From: Acidisarcina polymorpha | GTDB lineage: Bacteria > Acidobacteriota > Terriglobia > Terriglobales > Acidobacteriaceae | Assembly: GCF_003330725.1 (NCBI RefSeq) | Contig: NZ_CP030840.1 | Span: 2,356,001-2,420,000 of the forward strand | Direction of reading: 5' to 3' | Length of the DNA stretch: 64,000 nt | In this document: in pieces, positions 40,270-49,419 of the stretch | How the letters are laid out: every line of letters starts with the position of its first letter | How positions within the stretch are numbered: position 1 is the first letter of the stretch | Translations under genes and position numbers: made by a program | The notes under the pieces: model-generated | Told to the model about the DNA's origin: nothing | The model's database searches: none | Seen by the model: only the letters and a program-made list of their open reading frames with translations

Positions 40270-41916
40270 ATGAAATGGACTGAACGATATACGGCGTTGC
40301 CGGCTTACGGGGCATTGCCGGTTTTCGCGCTCGCGTTGACTCTCGGAGTAGCGGGCTGCAACAAAACTCCTGATCAAAGTGCGCAAGATCAAAGCGCGCA
40401 GAACTCGAATCCGCAAGACCAAAGCGCACAGGATCAGGGTGATCCGGCGGCCGCAAACATGGCGCCGGTCGACAATTCGGCGGCCAGCAGTTCGGCGCCC
40501 GCAGCCCCGAGTAGCTCGAGCAGTGCCGCTCCGCAGCAGGAGGCGCCTGCCCAGCAATCCGCACCTGCCCAACAATCTGCGCCGCAGGATCAATCCTCGG
40601 CGCCGGCGCCGCAAGATCAGTCTTCCGCACCCGCTCCGCAATCGGACAATCAAGGCTCGACCGATTACAGCGAGGCTTCGTACAACCCGGCCCCGGCGCA
40701 GTACGCTCCGCAGCCTCCGCCTCCGCTGCCTGATTACCAGCAGCCACCGATCCCCGCACCAGGATATCTATGGACCCCGGGCTACTGGGCCTATGCGCCA
40801 ACCGGCTACTATTGGGTTCCGGGAGCCTGGACTGAGCCTCCTTACCAGGGCGCCTTATGGACACCACCTTACTGGGGATTCTCGGGCGGTAGATACGGGT
40901 TTTTCCACGGATATTGGGGCCGCTACATCGGCTTCTATGGCGGCGTCGATTATGGCCACGGCTACACTGGCCGGGGCTATCAGGGTGGCTACTGGCACGG
41001 GAACGACTTTAATTACAACCGCTCGGTGAACAACATCAGCAACGTTCATATCACCAACGTCTATAACCGCACGATCATCAACAACACGACCATCAACAAC
41101 AACCGAGTCAGCTACAACGGTGGCCCGCAGGGCGTTCAAGCGCGGCCGCTACCCGCCGAGGTAGCAGCTTACCGCGCGCCTCACGCCCCGGCGATGACTT
41201 CTCAGGTGCAGTTGGAGAGACAAGCCGCCGCCAATCGCCAACAGTTCGCCAAGGTGAACAACGGACGGCCGGCGGTCTTCGCCGCTCCCAAACCGCTCCC
41301 AGCCCAGAAAGGTATCCCTCCGGCCCCAGTGATGCGTCCGGTCAACCGTGCGGAGGCGCGCCCGGGCAATACCATGGAAGCTCGCCCGAACAATACGATG
41401 GAAGCGCATCCGAACAACACCATGCAAGCGCGCCCGGGAGCTACCCCGGCTCGTCCTGAGGCGAACAGCCCGCGTCCGGGAGCTACCCCGGCTCGTCCTG
41501 AGGCGAACAGCCCGCGTCCGGGAGCTACCCCGGCTCGTCCCGAGGCGAACAACCCGCGTCCCGGCACGCCTCAGAAACCTGAGACTGCGAATCGGCCGGA
41601 GAACAATCGGCCGGACAACAACCGACCGGCGCCAAATCGGCCGACACCTGAGAATCGGCCCGAGGCCAAGCCCGCTCCGCAAACCAGGCCAGCTCCGCAG
41701 ACCAGGCCGGAGCCGCAAACCAGGCCGGAGTCGACGAACACTCCACAGTCCCGTCCCGAGAACCGCCCGGCTCCGAGCCGTCCGGCTCCCGAGGCGCACC
41801 CGAACCCCCAACCTCATCCCGAGCAGCAGGCGCGGCCCGCCCAGCAACCGCGGCCTGCTCCTCAACATGACCAGAGCAAGCCAGAGTCCCACCCGGAAGA
41901 GGAACATCCTAGATAG
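40270..41916 (+). CDS. YXWGXW-repeat lipoprotein with Gln/Ser-rich and Pro-rich low-complexity regions
   Basis: About 548 residues. The signal ends in lipobox LGVAGC. Residues about 28-150 are Gln/Ser/Ala/Pro-rich (repeated QDQSAQ and PAPQDQSS). A central YXWGXW-type region follows (GYLWTPGYWAYAPTGYYWVPGAWTEPP, ALWTPPYWG), then an Asn-rich stretch (NNISNVHITNVYNRTIINN). The last 150 residues are Pro/Arg/Glu repeats, including three 14-residue units RPGATPARPEANSP and many R-P-E/Q-N triplets. This suggests a surface or periplasmic protein with long flexible arms, perhaps crossing or coating peptidoglycan. GGAGAAGGA precedes the ATG; a perfect terminator follows. Confidence 0.82.
   Translation: MKWTERYTALPAYGALPVFALALTLGVAGCNKTPDQSAQDQSAQNSNPQDQSAQDQGDPAAANMAPVDNSAASSSAPAAPSSSSSAAPQQEAPAQQSAPAQQSAPQDQSSAPAPQDQSSAPAPQSDNQGSTDYSEASYNPAPAQYAPQPPPPLPDYQQPPIPAPGYLWTPGYWAYAPTGYYWVPGAWTEPPYQGALWTPPYWGFSGGRYGFFHGYWGRYIGFYGGVDYGHGYTGRGYQGGYWHGNDFNYNRSVNNISNVHITNVYNRTIINNTTINNNRVSYNGGPQGVQARPLPAEVAAYRAPHAPAMTSQVQLERQAAANRQQFAKVNNGRPAVFAAPKPLPAQKGIPPAPVMRPVNRAEARPGNTMEARPNNTMEAHPNNTMQARPGATPARPEANSPRPGATPARPEANSPRPGATPARPEANNPRPGTPQKPETANRPENNRPDNNRPAPNRPTPENRPEAKPAPQTRPAPQTRPEPQTRPESTNTPQSRPENRPAPSRPAPEAHPNPQPHPEQQARPAQQPRPAPQHDQSKPESHPEEEHPR
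41431..41556 (+). repeat. Three tandem 42-bp repeats inside the YXWGXW lipoprotein gene
   Basis: Three adjacent 42-bp units (41431-41472, 41473-41514, 41515-41556) are nearly identical, differing at only a few bases, and each encodes RPGATPARPEANSP (last unit NNP). The length is a multiple of three, so copy-number change keeps the frame. Confidence 0.9.
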
Positions 41917-41956
41917 GCTTATGTAGCCCTGATTGTTCGGGCGCACGGGCTGATAA

Positions 41957-41994
41957 ATAAAGAAACCCCATCGAAGCTGATGGGGTTTCTTTAT
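41957..41994. terminator. Perfect bidirectional terminator
   Basis: A 16-bp perfect stem (ATAAAGAAACCCCATC and GATGGGGTTTCTTTAT, arms 41957-41972 and 41979-41994) with a six-base loop lies 41 bases after the lipoprotein gene stop. The AT-rich outer stem provides T-runs on both strands, so it can also stop the convergent Ig-like gene. Its core resembles the hairpin at 37350-37376. Confidence 0.85.
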
Positions 41995-42191
41995 GGACGA
42001 AGGTCTTCTCTTTGGAGACAACTCGGGGCGGCGGAGAGAACTCAGGCGGCGGAGATTTCTGCAATGCCGCCACTACCGGGCCACAAATGCACCCCGGAAT
42101 CTCACTCCAGAGTCGCACTCCAGCAGGCGCGACCCCAGAATACGCCCATGACCGGCGGCGCGGGTCATGGGTTGAGACCGTCCCTACACTT

Positions 42192-43187
42192 CTAGTTTGC
42201 CGTAATGTCCAACGTGAGCTTCACTGAGCCCGTCGACAGGGTGCTTCCTGTTCCTGTGATGCCAGAGACGGTCACGGTATAAACACCTACTGGAGTGCCT
42301 GGATTCGCGGAGGGCGGCCGATGGAAGTAAGAATAGCGCTGAGAGCATGCGCCCAGGCCCAGGCCGCCTGACAGCAGCAAGGCCAGCAACCCCAGCATTT
42401 TCAGCGAAGAGTTGATTCTGCCGGGAAGTCCGCGCTTGCGGGCGAGGCCCAGTCCAACCAGCGCCAGGATGCCTGGAACTACCACCGCGTAGGTTGTGCG
42501 ATCGTTGCGCCAAGAGGCGGGATCCTTCAGCAATGCGCCAGAGGGAGCGATCGACTGGAGGCTCAGCGTACTGAGCGCCGGCACTCCGTTGGGGGCGGCG
42601 GCTGAGGGAATTCCCGGGGTAACTTGCGCCGGAGTAAAGACACAGGTCACCGAGGCATAAGGAACTCCAGAACAGGATAGGGAAACCGCCTGGGCGAAGC
42701 CGTTCTCTGGCGTTGCCGTGATGACTGTACTTACCGGAACTCCGGCTGGCGTTTTTAAAGAAGACGCGCTCGCGCTGAGGGTAAATCCCGGAACTCCGGA
42801 AGCCAGGGAATTGACTGTTGAAGGCGCGGAGCTTGACGCCGAATGACTGTCATCGCCTTCATACACGGCGGTGATCTTCTGTTCGCCCAAGGGCAGAGCG
42901 TCGACTGAATAAGTAGCTTTGCCCTCGCTGTCGAGAACCGCCGAGCCGAGTGACCGGTCGCCATCCATGAAACTGACGCTTCCGCTCGGTAGCGGGGCGC
43001 CGTCGGCGCCGGCCGCGGCTTGCACGCTAAAGGTCGCCTGGGTGCGGCTTGCTCCCTCGAGAGTCGAGACACTCAACTCGATACGGGATGGTGTTTTCTC
43101 CGTCTTCGCTGTCTGGCCCACGGCGACCAGTGGCAGGATGACAGATAACCAACAGAATCCGGTCATCAACTTGATAACGGCGGACAT
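42192..43187 (-). CDS. Exported Ig-like domain protein with C-terminal membrane segments
   Basis: About 331 residues. A signal-like start (MTGFCWLSVILPLVAVGQ) precedes a bacterial Ig-like domain 3/5 repeat (SVSTLEGASRTQATFSVQAAAGADGAPLPSGSVSFMDGDRSLGSAVLDSEGKATYS, split here for brevity) and a second beta-rich domain (FTLSASASSLKTPAG...). Two hydrophobic segments near 235-255 and 275-292 (VVVPGILALVGLGLA, LLGLLALLLSGGLGLGAC) separated by basic residues anchor it before a short final beta domain (VYTVTVSGITGTG). The pattern is common in acidobacterial surface proteins. Start choice between two ATGs seven codons apart is uncertain. Confidence 0.7.
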   Translation of the reverse strand: MSAVIKLMTGFCWLSVILPLVAVGQTAKTEKTPSRIELSVSTLEGASRTQATFSVQAAAGADGAPLPSGSVSFMDGDRSLGSAVLDSEGKATYSVDALPLGEQKITAVYEGDDSHSASSSAPSTVNSLASGVPGFTLSASASSLKTPAGVPVSTVITATPENGFAQAVSLSCSGVPYASVTCVFTPAQVTPGIPSAAAPNGVPALSTLSLQSIAPSGALLKDPASWRNDRTTYAVVVPGILALVGLGLARKRGLPGRINSSLKMLGLLALLLSGGLGLGACSQRYSYFHRPPSANPGTPVGVYTVTVSGITGTGSTLSTGSVKLTLDITAN

Positions 43188-43671
43188 CCGGGGAAATGCC
43201 CGGCCTGATGGAAGTCCAACTTCCGATTGCAAACGACTGACGATTCCTGCCTGGTACTTGCAAAGTTCTAAGCTGCTCGACTTCAAATCCATCCCTCAAC
43301 CTGGAGCACACGCCACTCTCGTCCAAGGACCTTTCGATCCTCAAAGCTGGTGACTCAAACTGTATTGTATCTGCGTCAGGCGCAAACGCACCGCACCTCT
43401 GACCGGGAAAGCTGTTGGGGCAGACGATCGGAGCAGTGGTCAGCCGCCTATCGAGCGGTTACCGCAGTAACTCTGTCGCTAATGCCCTCGACATATACAC
43501 TTCTTGTAGCCGCTCGGTTCACATCCCTTAGAGAGAATCCAGAGTGACGGCGGTGCTCCGCAAGCAGCCTTGACTTCAACCGCTTTCCAACCAACCGCTT
43601 TCCAATGGAGAGCGTGTCCCGGGATTTTGATCCTGGTGTTTCCGACAACACAGCAGTTTTGAGGAGATCCT
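43188..43671. other. Divergent intergenic region before the multicopper oxidase gene
   Basis: About 480 bases. No credible gene. A 15-bp near-tandem repeat CAACCGCTTTCCAA occurs twice at 43577-43605, upstream of the oxidase gene. Promoters for both divergent genes should be here but no convincing -35/-10 pair was found. Confidence 0.45.
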
Positions 43672-45942
43672 TTGCGCTTTCTATCCGCGTCCGCACAAAG
43701 AAGTGTCTTTTGCCAGCTAGCTTTGCCGTTGCTTGTCTTAACGCCGGCCTCGATCGCTCTTGCCCAGCTGCCTGGCGGGATGCATGCCATGGCCGCTCCC
43801 GCTCTCGCTCAGGAATCTTACTCCAGCTTCGCTTCCGCGACACCGGCGGCGGACCCGGCCGACTCGGTCTGCGCGCGCCAGCCGGTTGGATCTGTCATTT
43901 CGTCGCCGAGCCAGTTGACCAGCACCAATGGTGTTCTGGAGACGACCTTCTCCTTTAAAAGGGTGGTCGATCAGGCTGGACTGACGCGCTATTGCTACAT
44001 CTCGAACACCGGCGTCCAGGCCCCTACGTTGCGAGTGAACCCGGGCGATCAGCTCATCATTCACTTCGTGAATGACATCCCCGCCAGCGCAGCGGTCAAG
44101 GCCCAGGCCATGCCCGGCATGGTGATGAAGGGTGATGCGGCAGCCGCGGCCAGTAGTGATTGCAGCGCCACGTCGGTCGGCGCCACCTCGACCAACATGC
44201 ATTTTCACGGCTTGAACGTATCACCGGCATGTCACCAGGATGAGGTCATCCACACCATCATTCAGCCAGGAGCCAGCTTCGACTACACCGTCCAGATTCC
44301 CGCGAATGAGCCTTCCGGGATGTACTGGTACCACCCTCATCCGCACGGATTCAGCCAGAGCCAGGTGCTGGGGGGCGCGACCGGGATAATCATCGTTGAG
44401 GGAATCCAGAACTTCAATTCCGCGGTGGCCGGCCTGCCGGAACGCATCCTGGTGATTCGCGATCAGGCGCTTACCTCCGCCGAACAGAAGATCTCCGGCG
44501 CCCAGCCGGGTGATGACCTCTCGCTCAACTACGTGCCCGTCAACTATCCCAAGTACACGCCCGGTGTCATTCAGACTCCGCCAGCTACCAAGGAATTCTG
44601 GAGAGTTGCGAATACTTCGGCTAATTCGCTCATTAATCTTGAAGTCAACATCGGCGCCACGCATCCCACCCTGCAGATTGTCGCCACCGACGGCGTGCCG
44701 GTGACTGACGGCAGCGGGAACCCAACCACTCTTTCGGCCCAGAATGTCGTGCTGCCGCCCGGCGCCCGGGTCGAGTTCATCTTAGTCACTCCCAACGCCG
44801 GACAGGGCGCCCAGTTGATTGCGCAAACGTGGAACAACGGTCCTCAAGGCGATGCCGACCCGGGCCGGCCGCTGGCCAATATCGTGGCCAGCGCTTCGAC
44901 CAGCGATGGCGGCCTTCCTCGAACCTCCGGCACACCGGTCACCATCCCGGCCGTTAACCATTCGCTGCCGCCTTTGCGCTTCAAGGCGTTAGATTCGGCC
45001 GCGGCGACAGTGCAGCGCAACCTCTACTTCTCGATCAAATCCGATTTCAGCCAGTTCTATATCACCGTCGCCGGTCAGACACCTGCGCCCTTCAGCATGG
45101 ATGGACCGCCCAACATCACCGTCCACGCGGGCACCGTCGAGCAGTGGACGATCAGCAATCATTCACTGATGGATCACGCCTTCCACATCCATCAGATCCA
45201 CTTCCGCACCCTCGCCATCAATGGGAGCCCGGTCACCGACTATACCGAGCGCGACACCATCAACGTGCCCCACTGGAGCGGTTCGGGCGCCTACCCAAGC
45301 GTGACCCTGCTGATGGACTTTTCTGATCCTGATATCGTCGGCACCTTCGTCTATCACTGCCACATCCTCTCGCACGAAGATCTCGGCATGATGGGCTCGA
45401 TTCAGGTGCTGCCCTCCACCTCGCCTGCGCCGACGCTTACCAGCATCAGCCGTAAATACGGGGCCTACGGCGCAGTCGTCACCGTCAACGGGACGAATCT
45501 CGGCGCCACTCAGGGCAACAGCACGCTCACCTTCAACGGCGTTCCGGCTTCGTCAACGTCCTTCTACACCATGACCTGGTCGAACACCAGCATCACCACC
45601 ACGGTCCCCGCGCGGGCCACCACCGGCGATGTCGTCGTGACCGTCGCCGGCAATACCAGCAACGGCTTCGGCTTCGTCGTCTACCCCGACCCGGTGATCA
45701 CCAGGATCTCGCCCACCAGCGGCCCCGCGGGAACTGTCGTCACCGTAACCGGCACCGCCCTCATGGATCCTCAGGGACAAGGTTTGGTGACCCTCAACAA
45801 CGTCACCGTGCCGTTTACGGGGACGCAGTCGAACACCGCGCTGAGGGTCATCATTCCCAAGGGGGCGACCAGTGGGGAACTGCGCGTTCACGCCTCGGGA
45901 GCGGGCGACAGCAACGCCGCTTCTACCTTTACGGTGAACTAA
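43672..45942 (+). CDS. Multicopper oxidase with two C-terminal IPT/TIG domains
   Basis: A 756-residue exported protein; TTG start with GAGGAG well placed, and a signal peptide (CQLALPLLVLTPASIALAQ). Cupredoxin domains carry the copper sites: HFHGLNV (about 178), WYHPHPHGF (about 222), HAFHIHQIHF (about 503) and YHCHILSHEDLGMM (about 562), the last with the Cys-His bridge and axial Met of type 1 copper. After residue 580 two IPT/TIG Ig-like domains follow (ISRKYGAYGAVVTVNGTNLG, ITRISPTSGPAGTVVTVTGT). The enzyme probably oxidises phenolics or Cu(I)/Mn(II) outside the cytoplasm; the TIG tail may attach it to a surface or glycan. Confidence 0.9.
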   Translation: MRFLSASAQRSVFCQLALPLLVLTPASIALAQLPGGMHAMAAPALAQESYSSFASATPAADPADSVCARQPVGSVISSPSQLTSTNGVLETTFSFKRVVDQAGLTRYCYISNTGVQAPTLRVNPGDQLIIHFVNDIPASAAVKAQAMPGMVMKGDAAAAASSDCSATSVGATSTNMHFHGLNVSPACHQDEVIHTIIQPGASFDYTVQIPANEPSGMYWYHPHPHGFSQSQVLGGATGIIIVEGIQNFNSAVAGLPERILVIRDQALTSAEQKISGAQPGDDLSLNYVPVNYPKYTPGVIQTPPATKEFWRVANTSANSLINLEVNIGATHPTLQIVATDGVPVTDGSGNPTTLSAQNVVLPPGARVEFILVTPNAGQGAQLIAQTWNNGPQGDADPGRPLANIVASASTSDGGLPRTSGTPVTIPAVNHSLPPLRFKALDSAAATVQRNLYFSIKSDFSQFYITVAGQTPAPFSMDGPPNITVHAGTVEQWTISNHSLMDHAFHIHQIHFRTLAINGSPVTDYTERDTINVPHWSGSGAYPSVTLLMDFSDPDIVGTFVYHCHILSHEDLGMMGSIQVLPSTSPAPTLTSISRKYGAYGAVVTVNGTNLGATQGNSTLTFNGVPASSTSFYTMTWSNTSITTTVPARATTGDVVVTVAGNTSNGFGFVVYPDPVITRISPTSGPAGTVVTVTGTALMDPQGQGLVTLNNVTVPFTGTQSNTALRVIIPKGATSGELRVHASGAGDSNAASTFTVN

Positions 45943-45962
45943 ACTACCTATCAACTAAACCG

Positions 45963-46011
45963 CTAGACAACAGAAATGCCGCGGAGAATCTCCGCGGCAT
46001 TTGTTGTCTAG
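45963..46011. terminator. Long bidirectional terminator between multicopper oxidase and dnaN
   Basis: Inner 11-bp perfect stem (AAATGCCGCGG and CCGCGGCATTT) plus an outer 9-bp stem (CTAGACAAC and GTTGTCTAG) with a two-base bulge. It lies 20 bases after the oxidase stop and 15 bases before the dnaN stop, between convergent genes. Confidence 0.8.
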
Positions 46012-46025
46012 CTTCCAAAACTCTC

Positions 46026-47198
46026 TCAGATCCGCATCGGCATGATGATGTAACGGTAGCGGTATTCATCATCGGCATCCTCGGGACGAACCTGCCCCGC
46101 AGACTGCGCGTCTTTGAATTCGAGCCGCACTTCGCCGGCATTCCCGACCGCTCTCAAGAAGTCGATCAGGTAGGAAGAATTGAAGCCGACTACAATCGCA
46201 TCGAAGTTGTAGGGCGTCTCGATGGTGTCTTCAGATTCGCCCGAGTCGGTCGAGGAGGAGGATATTTTTAGCTCATTCTGCTCCAACCGCATCTTCACCG
46301 CGCCCGAACGTTCGTCCGCAAACTGCGCAACCCGCTGGATCGAAGCCATTAAATCTTCGCTGCGCACCACCACGAATTTGTTATTGTCCCGTGGCAACAC
46401 CGCTTCGTAGTTAGGGAACTGGCCAGTCAGCTTGCGCGAAGTCAGTGTCCGATGCCCAACTTTGAAGAACAAGGTATGGTCGTCATCCGAGAAATCGACG
46501 AACTCGGCATCGCTGTTCGAGAGCAGCGATTGCAGCTCCGATAAAGCTTTGCGCGGAATCAGCGTCCGCTTCTCGCCGCTGATATTCGCCAGCGACTCGC
46601 CCGTCTTCTCCACATGCGCCAGCCGGTGGCCATCCGTCGCCACCATCGCCAGGCTCTCCGCCTTCAGGATCAGCAGCGCTCCGTTGAGCGTGTAGCGCGA
46701 CTCTTCGTTCGAAATCGCAAAGATCGTCTTGCCGATCATGTTCTTAAGCGATGCCGAGGGAATCTTGGTGACGCCTGCCTCAGGAAAGGCTGGAACCTGG
46801 GGAAAATTCGCGCGCGCCATACCGACCATCTTGGTGTTCGATCGTCCCGAGCGGATCTGTACCCAGTGGTTGTCCATCAGCTTGATCGAGATGTCGCCAT
46901 CGCCGAGCAGCTTGATGTAGTCGTAGAGTTTGCGCGCAGGAATCGTGCACGCGCCTGGCTTCTTGACCTTTGCCGCACAGGAAGTCTTGATGCTCTGGTC
47001 GAGGTCGGTGGCGGTAATCGTCAGCCGGTCGTCAGCGGCTTCGATAAGGAAATTCGACAGGATGGGTATGGTCGTTTTCCGCTCCACCACACTTTGGGTC
47101 GCGGTCAGTTCGCGCAGCAACTCAGCGCGACTGACGCTGATCTCCATGGCTCCGCTAGCCACCAGCGGCTTCTCCTGCTCCAACTCTAAGCCCGGCAT
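46026..47198 (-). CDS. dnaN: DNA polymerase III beta subunit (sliding clamp)
   Basis: About 390 residues with the three-fold clamp architecture: MEISVSRAELLRELTATQSVVERKTTIPILSN starts domain 1, GVTKIPSASLKNMIGKTIFAIS domain 2, and the C-terminal strand ends YRYIIMPMRI, where IMPMR is the hydrophobic pocket signature. The clamp tethers polymerase III to DNA. The ATG chosen has GAGGGGG nine bases upstream and gives a 17-residue extension before the usual MEI start (47147), which has GGAG only two bases away; either may be used. dnaA is not in the window. Confidence 0.94.
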   Translation of the reverse strand: MPGLELEQEKPLVASGAMEISVSRAELLRELTATQSVVERKTTIPILSNFLIEAADDRLTITATDLDQSIKTSCAAKVKKPGACTIPARKLYDYIKLLGDGDISIKLMDNHWVQIRSGRSNTKMVGMARANFPQVPAFPEAGVTKIPSASLKNMIGKTIFAISNEESRYTLNGALLILKAESLAMVATDGHRLAHVEKTGESLANISGEKRTLIPRKALSELQSLLSNSDAEFVDFSDDDHTLFFKVGHRTLTSRKLTGQFPNYEAVLPRDNNKFVVVRSEDLMASIQRVAQFADERSGAVKMRLEQNELKISSSSTDSGESEDTIETPYNFDAIVVGFNSSYLIDFLRAVGNAGEVRLEFKDAQSAGQVRPEDADDEYRYRYIIMPMRI

Positions 47199-47827
47199 AG
47201 TGCATCGCCCCCTCTTGTCGGTTTGCCACACTCTACACCACTACAGCCGAAAAGGCACACTGGTGTTTATGGCAGACTGCTACTGCCCTCATTCTAGTGA
47301 GAATTTTGATGGCCGGCCCTGCGGAAAACTGGTCATTCCGGTGGAAGTCAAGGTCAGAACAGGAAATGAGTTTTCCTGGATCGGGATGGATGGAAGCGCC
47401 GTTCTCTATGCCGGCGGCAGTCACCGTCTCCGTCCCAAGAACGACTGCTTTTAAGACTGTTCTTAAAGTCTTATTGAAACCAGTAGCAGTAATAGTTAGC
47501 CGTGGATAAGTGGAAACCGAGCCCAAAACCCATGCCACGGCGCTGCTAGTCTATGGCCCGGATTTAGAAATCCTGTCCTCTCAAAAAGCACAATCAGGAA
47601 AGTCGGGGCCGGTCTCTCACGGAACCGCCGAGTTTCCCAAGTTCTGCACAGTCTCTCCAAAGAGCCTGGTGTGGAAACCATGCGGTGGAAGTGGAAAGCA
47701 TGGTCCCGCACACTGGGGATGCGCCAGTGCGCGCGCCCCGCCTTGCACAGAAGACGCATTTTCCTAAGTTTCCTCAACGCTCGGGATGACTCGTGAGACA
47801 ACAGTTAGGAGAGAGGTTTGAGTCGAG
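47199..47827. other. Intergenic region upstream of dnaN with DnaA-box-like sites
   Basis: About 630 bases between divergent genes. It has no credible gene. TTATCCACGG (minus strand, 47501-47510) matches a DnaA box at most positions, and GTTTCCAC lies next to it. GTGGAAAC/GTGGAAG/GTGGAAAG recur at 47671-47697. An AT-rich palindrome TAAGACT...AGTCTTA lies near 47453-47475. This could be the regulatory region of dnaN or part of a replication origin; the sequence alone does not decide. Confidence 0.35.
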
Positions 47828-48559
47828 ATGCCGGCCACCGCCAAAAGTGAAGCGAAGCCGCAAACTCGGCTGGCCCTGCTGCGGGAGCTTGAAGCGGTCG
47901 CCGATGAGCGCAAAGCACAGAGTCATGCCTGGTTTTTCAAAACCGGCAAGGGGGAGTACGGGGAAGGCGACATCTTTCTCGGTATCACCGTTCCCATCGC
48001 GCGAAAAATAGCCCTCCGCTATACTCACCTGCCGCTCGCGGAGATAGAGAAGCTGCTCGCCTCGCCTATTCACGAACATCGCTTCGCCGCGCTCGAGATC
48101 CTGGTTGTGCAATACGAACGAGGCGACGAGATGCTACGCCAGCAGATTTATGATTTTTACCTGCAGAATACGCGCCGGGCGAACAACTGGGACCTGGTCG
48201 ACACCTCCGCCCCATACATCGTCGGCGAGCACCTCAGGACGCGGCCGCGGGCCGTTCTCGATCGGCTGGCAGCCTCGTCCATGCTGTGGGAGAGGCGGAT
48301 CGCCATGGTCGCGACCCTTGGTCTGGTGCGCCACGGAGAAATCAAAGACAGCTTCCGCATCGCCAAGCGGCTCTTCAACGACAAAGAGCCGCTCATTCAC
48401 AAGGCTACGGGATGGATCCTTCGCGAAGCCGGAAAGGTCTCGCGAGAAGAGCTGATCCAATTTCTCGAAAAGTATGCGGCGAAGATGCCGCGGACGACCT
48501 TGCGGTATGCGATTGAGCGGTTTTCGCCGGAGGAGCGGAAGCAGTGGCTGAAGCGCTAG
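47828..48559 (+). CDS. AlkD-like DNA alkylation repair protein
   Basis: A 243-residue HEAT-like repeat protein. WFFKTGKGEYGEGD near residue 35 is the family signature; NNWDLVDTSAP (about 116) and KATGWILREAG (about 191) carry the Trp/Asp residues that AlkD uses to flip and excise 3-alkyl and 7-alkyl purines without base flipping into a pocket. Pairs of helices with LL/AA spacing run throughout. No signal peptide; cytoplasmic. It is divergent from dnaN across a 630-base gap. Confidence 0.9.
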   Translation: MPATAKSEAKPQTRLALLRELEAVADERKAQSHAWFFKTGKGEYGEGDIFLGITVPIARKIALRYTHLPLAEIEKLLASPIHEHRFAALEILVVQYERGDEMLRQQIYDFYLQNTRRANNWDLVDTSAPYIVGEHLRTRPRAVLDRLAASSMLWERRIAMVATLGLVRHGEIKDSFRIAKRLFNDKEPLIHKATGWILREAGKVSREELIQFLEKYAAKMPRTTLRYAIERFSPEERKQWLKR

Positions 48560-48849
48560 CGTCCCCAGCTCGCACTGCGAAGCAACACTTGCAGGCAGCG
48601 CCGTTGTTGACCGGGCCGCGCGTTTGCTTGTTGAGATCTTTGGCTCGAGGGACGCCATCTGCTTTCAAAGACGACGACGGGCCCCGTCCCAGGCGGCCAG
48701 CTGCCACTGCACCGAATCCAGTGCGGACGCAATGGCCGTCAGATCGGGAGCGATGAATTCCGGAATCAGTTGTCGAACGCCGGTGACGCTGCCGGACATG
48801 AGCCCTTTACCAAGCTCACAGCTGACACGGTGGTTCGCAGGCAGCCTTA
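48560..48849. other. Short gene-free gap
   Basis: About 290 bases between the convergent AlkD-like and rpsT genes. No credible gene, hairpin with T-run or repeat was identified. Confidence 0.4.
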
Positions 48850-49125
48850 TTAAGCAGCTTTGACGAGCAACGCCTTGACCCGCGCATTCAGCCGGCTCTT
48901 GTACCGCGACGCGGTGTTGTCATGCAGAATGCCCTTCTGCACGCTCTTGTCGAGCGCCGAGGTGGTCAGCCGCAGCTGCTCCTGCGCGGCGGTGTGGTCG
49001 CCCTTCGCGATCGCCTCGCGCAAGCTGCGCAGGCTGCCACGGACGCGGCTCCGGTTGGCACGGTTCACGGCTGTTTTCTTTTCGGTCTGACGGGCGCGCT
49101 TGAGCGAAGATACATGGTTCGCCAT
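48850..49125 (-). CDS. rpsT: 30S ribosomal protein S20
   Basis: A 91-residue Lys/Arg-rich helical protein with the S20 pattern [30 protein letters not shown] (shown in part), [24 protein letters not shown]20 binds 16S rRNA in the small subunit body. Length fits the family. A good promoter lies about 90 bases upstream (TTGACC, 17-base spacer, TAAACT on the minus strand), and AGGA precedes the ATG by nine bases. Confidence 0.95.
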   Translation of the reverse strand: MANHVSSLKRARQTEKKTAVNRANRSRVRGSLRSLREAIAKGDHTAAQEQLRLTTSALDKSVQKGILHDNTASRYKSRLNARVKALLVKAA

Positions 49126-49213
49126 CTTGATAAATCCTTATCTAACCCGGTAAAGGGTGCTGGAAATGGAATGCGCGCAGATAGACATCTTCTTTCATGC
49201 CGCGCAAACCTTA

Positions 49214-49242
49214 AGTTTATTGGAATTTGGGGTCGTGGTCAA
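49214..49242 (-). promoter_or_regulatory. rpsT promoter
   Basis: On the minus strand TTGACC (49242-49237) is separated by exactly 17 bases from TAAACT (49219-49214). It lies about 90 bases before the rpsT ATG and matches sigma70-type consensus at five of six and four of six positions. Confidence 0.65.
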
Positions 49243-49419
49243 TCCAGGATGGCGCTCTCTCAAGGTGCTAGTTCATAAGAGTAGGCGAACTCGCTGTTCT
49301 CCCTTAGGTGTGCAGAAGGAACTAACTTCATGCGGCGGGTTGATGAAGCCTGAAATCTATCTTTCCGATACACTTGACTTTCCGCTTCCTATTCACACAC
49401 TGATATCGGATCGAGGCCA

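Noticed and set aside
41202-42021. Minus-strand Arg/Gly-rich frames opposite the YXWGXW lipoprotein
   Set aside because: They arise from the Pro/Arg-coding repeats of the true gene.
47233-47538. Short frames on both strands upstream of dnaN
   Set aside because: No ribosome site, no domain, and overlap on both strands; treated as regulatory DNA.
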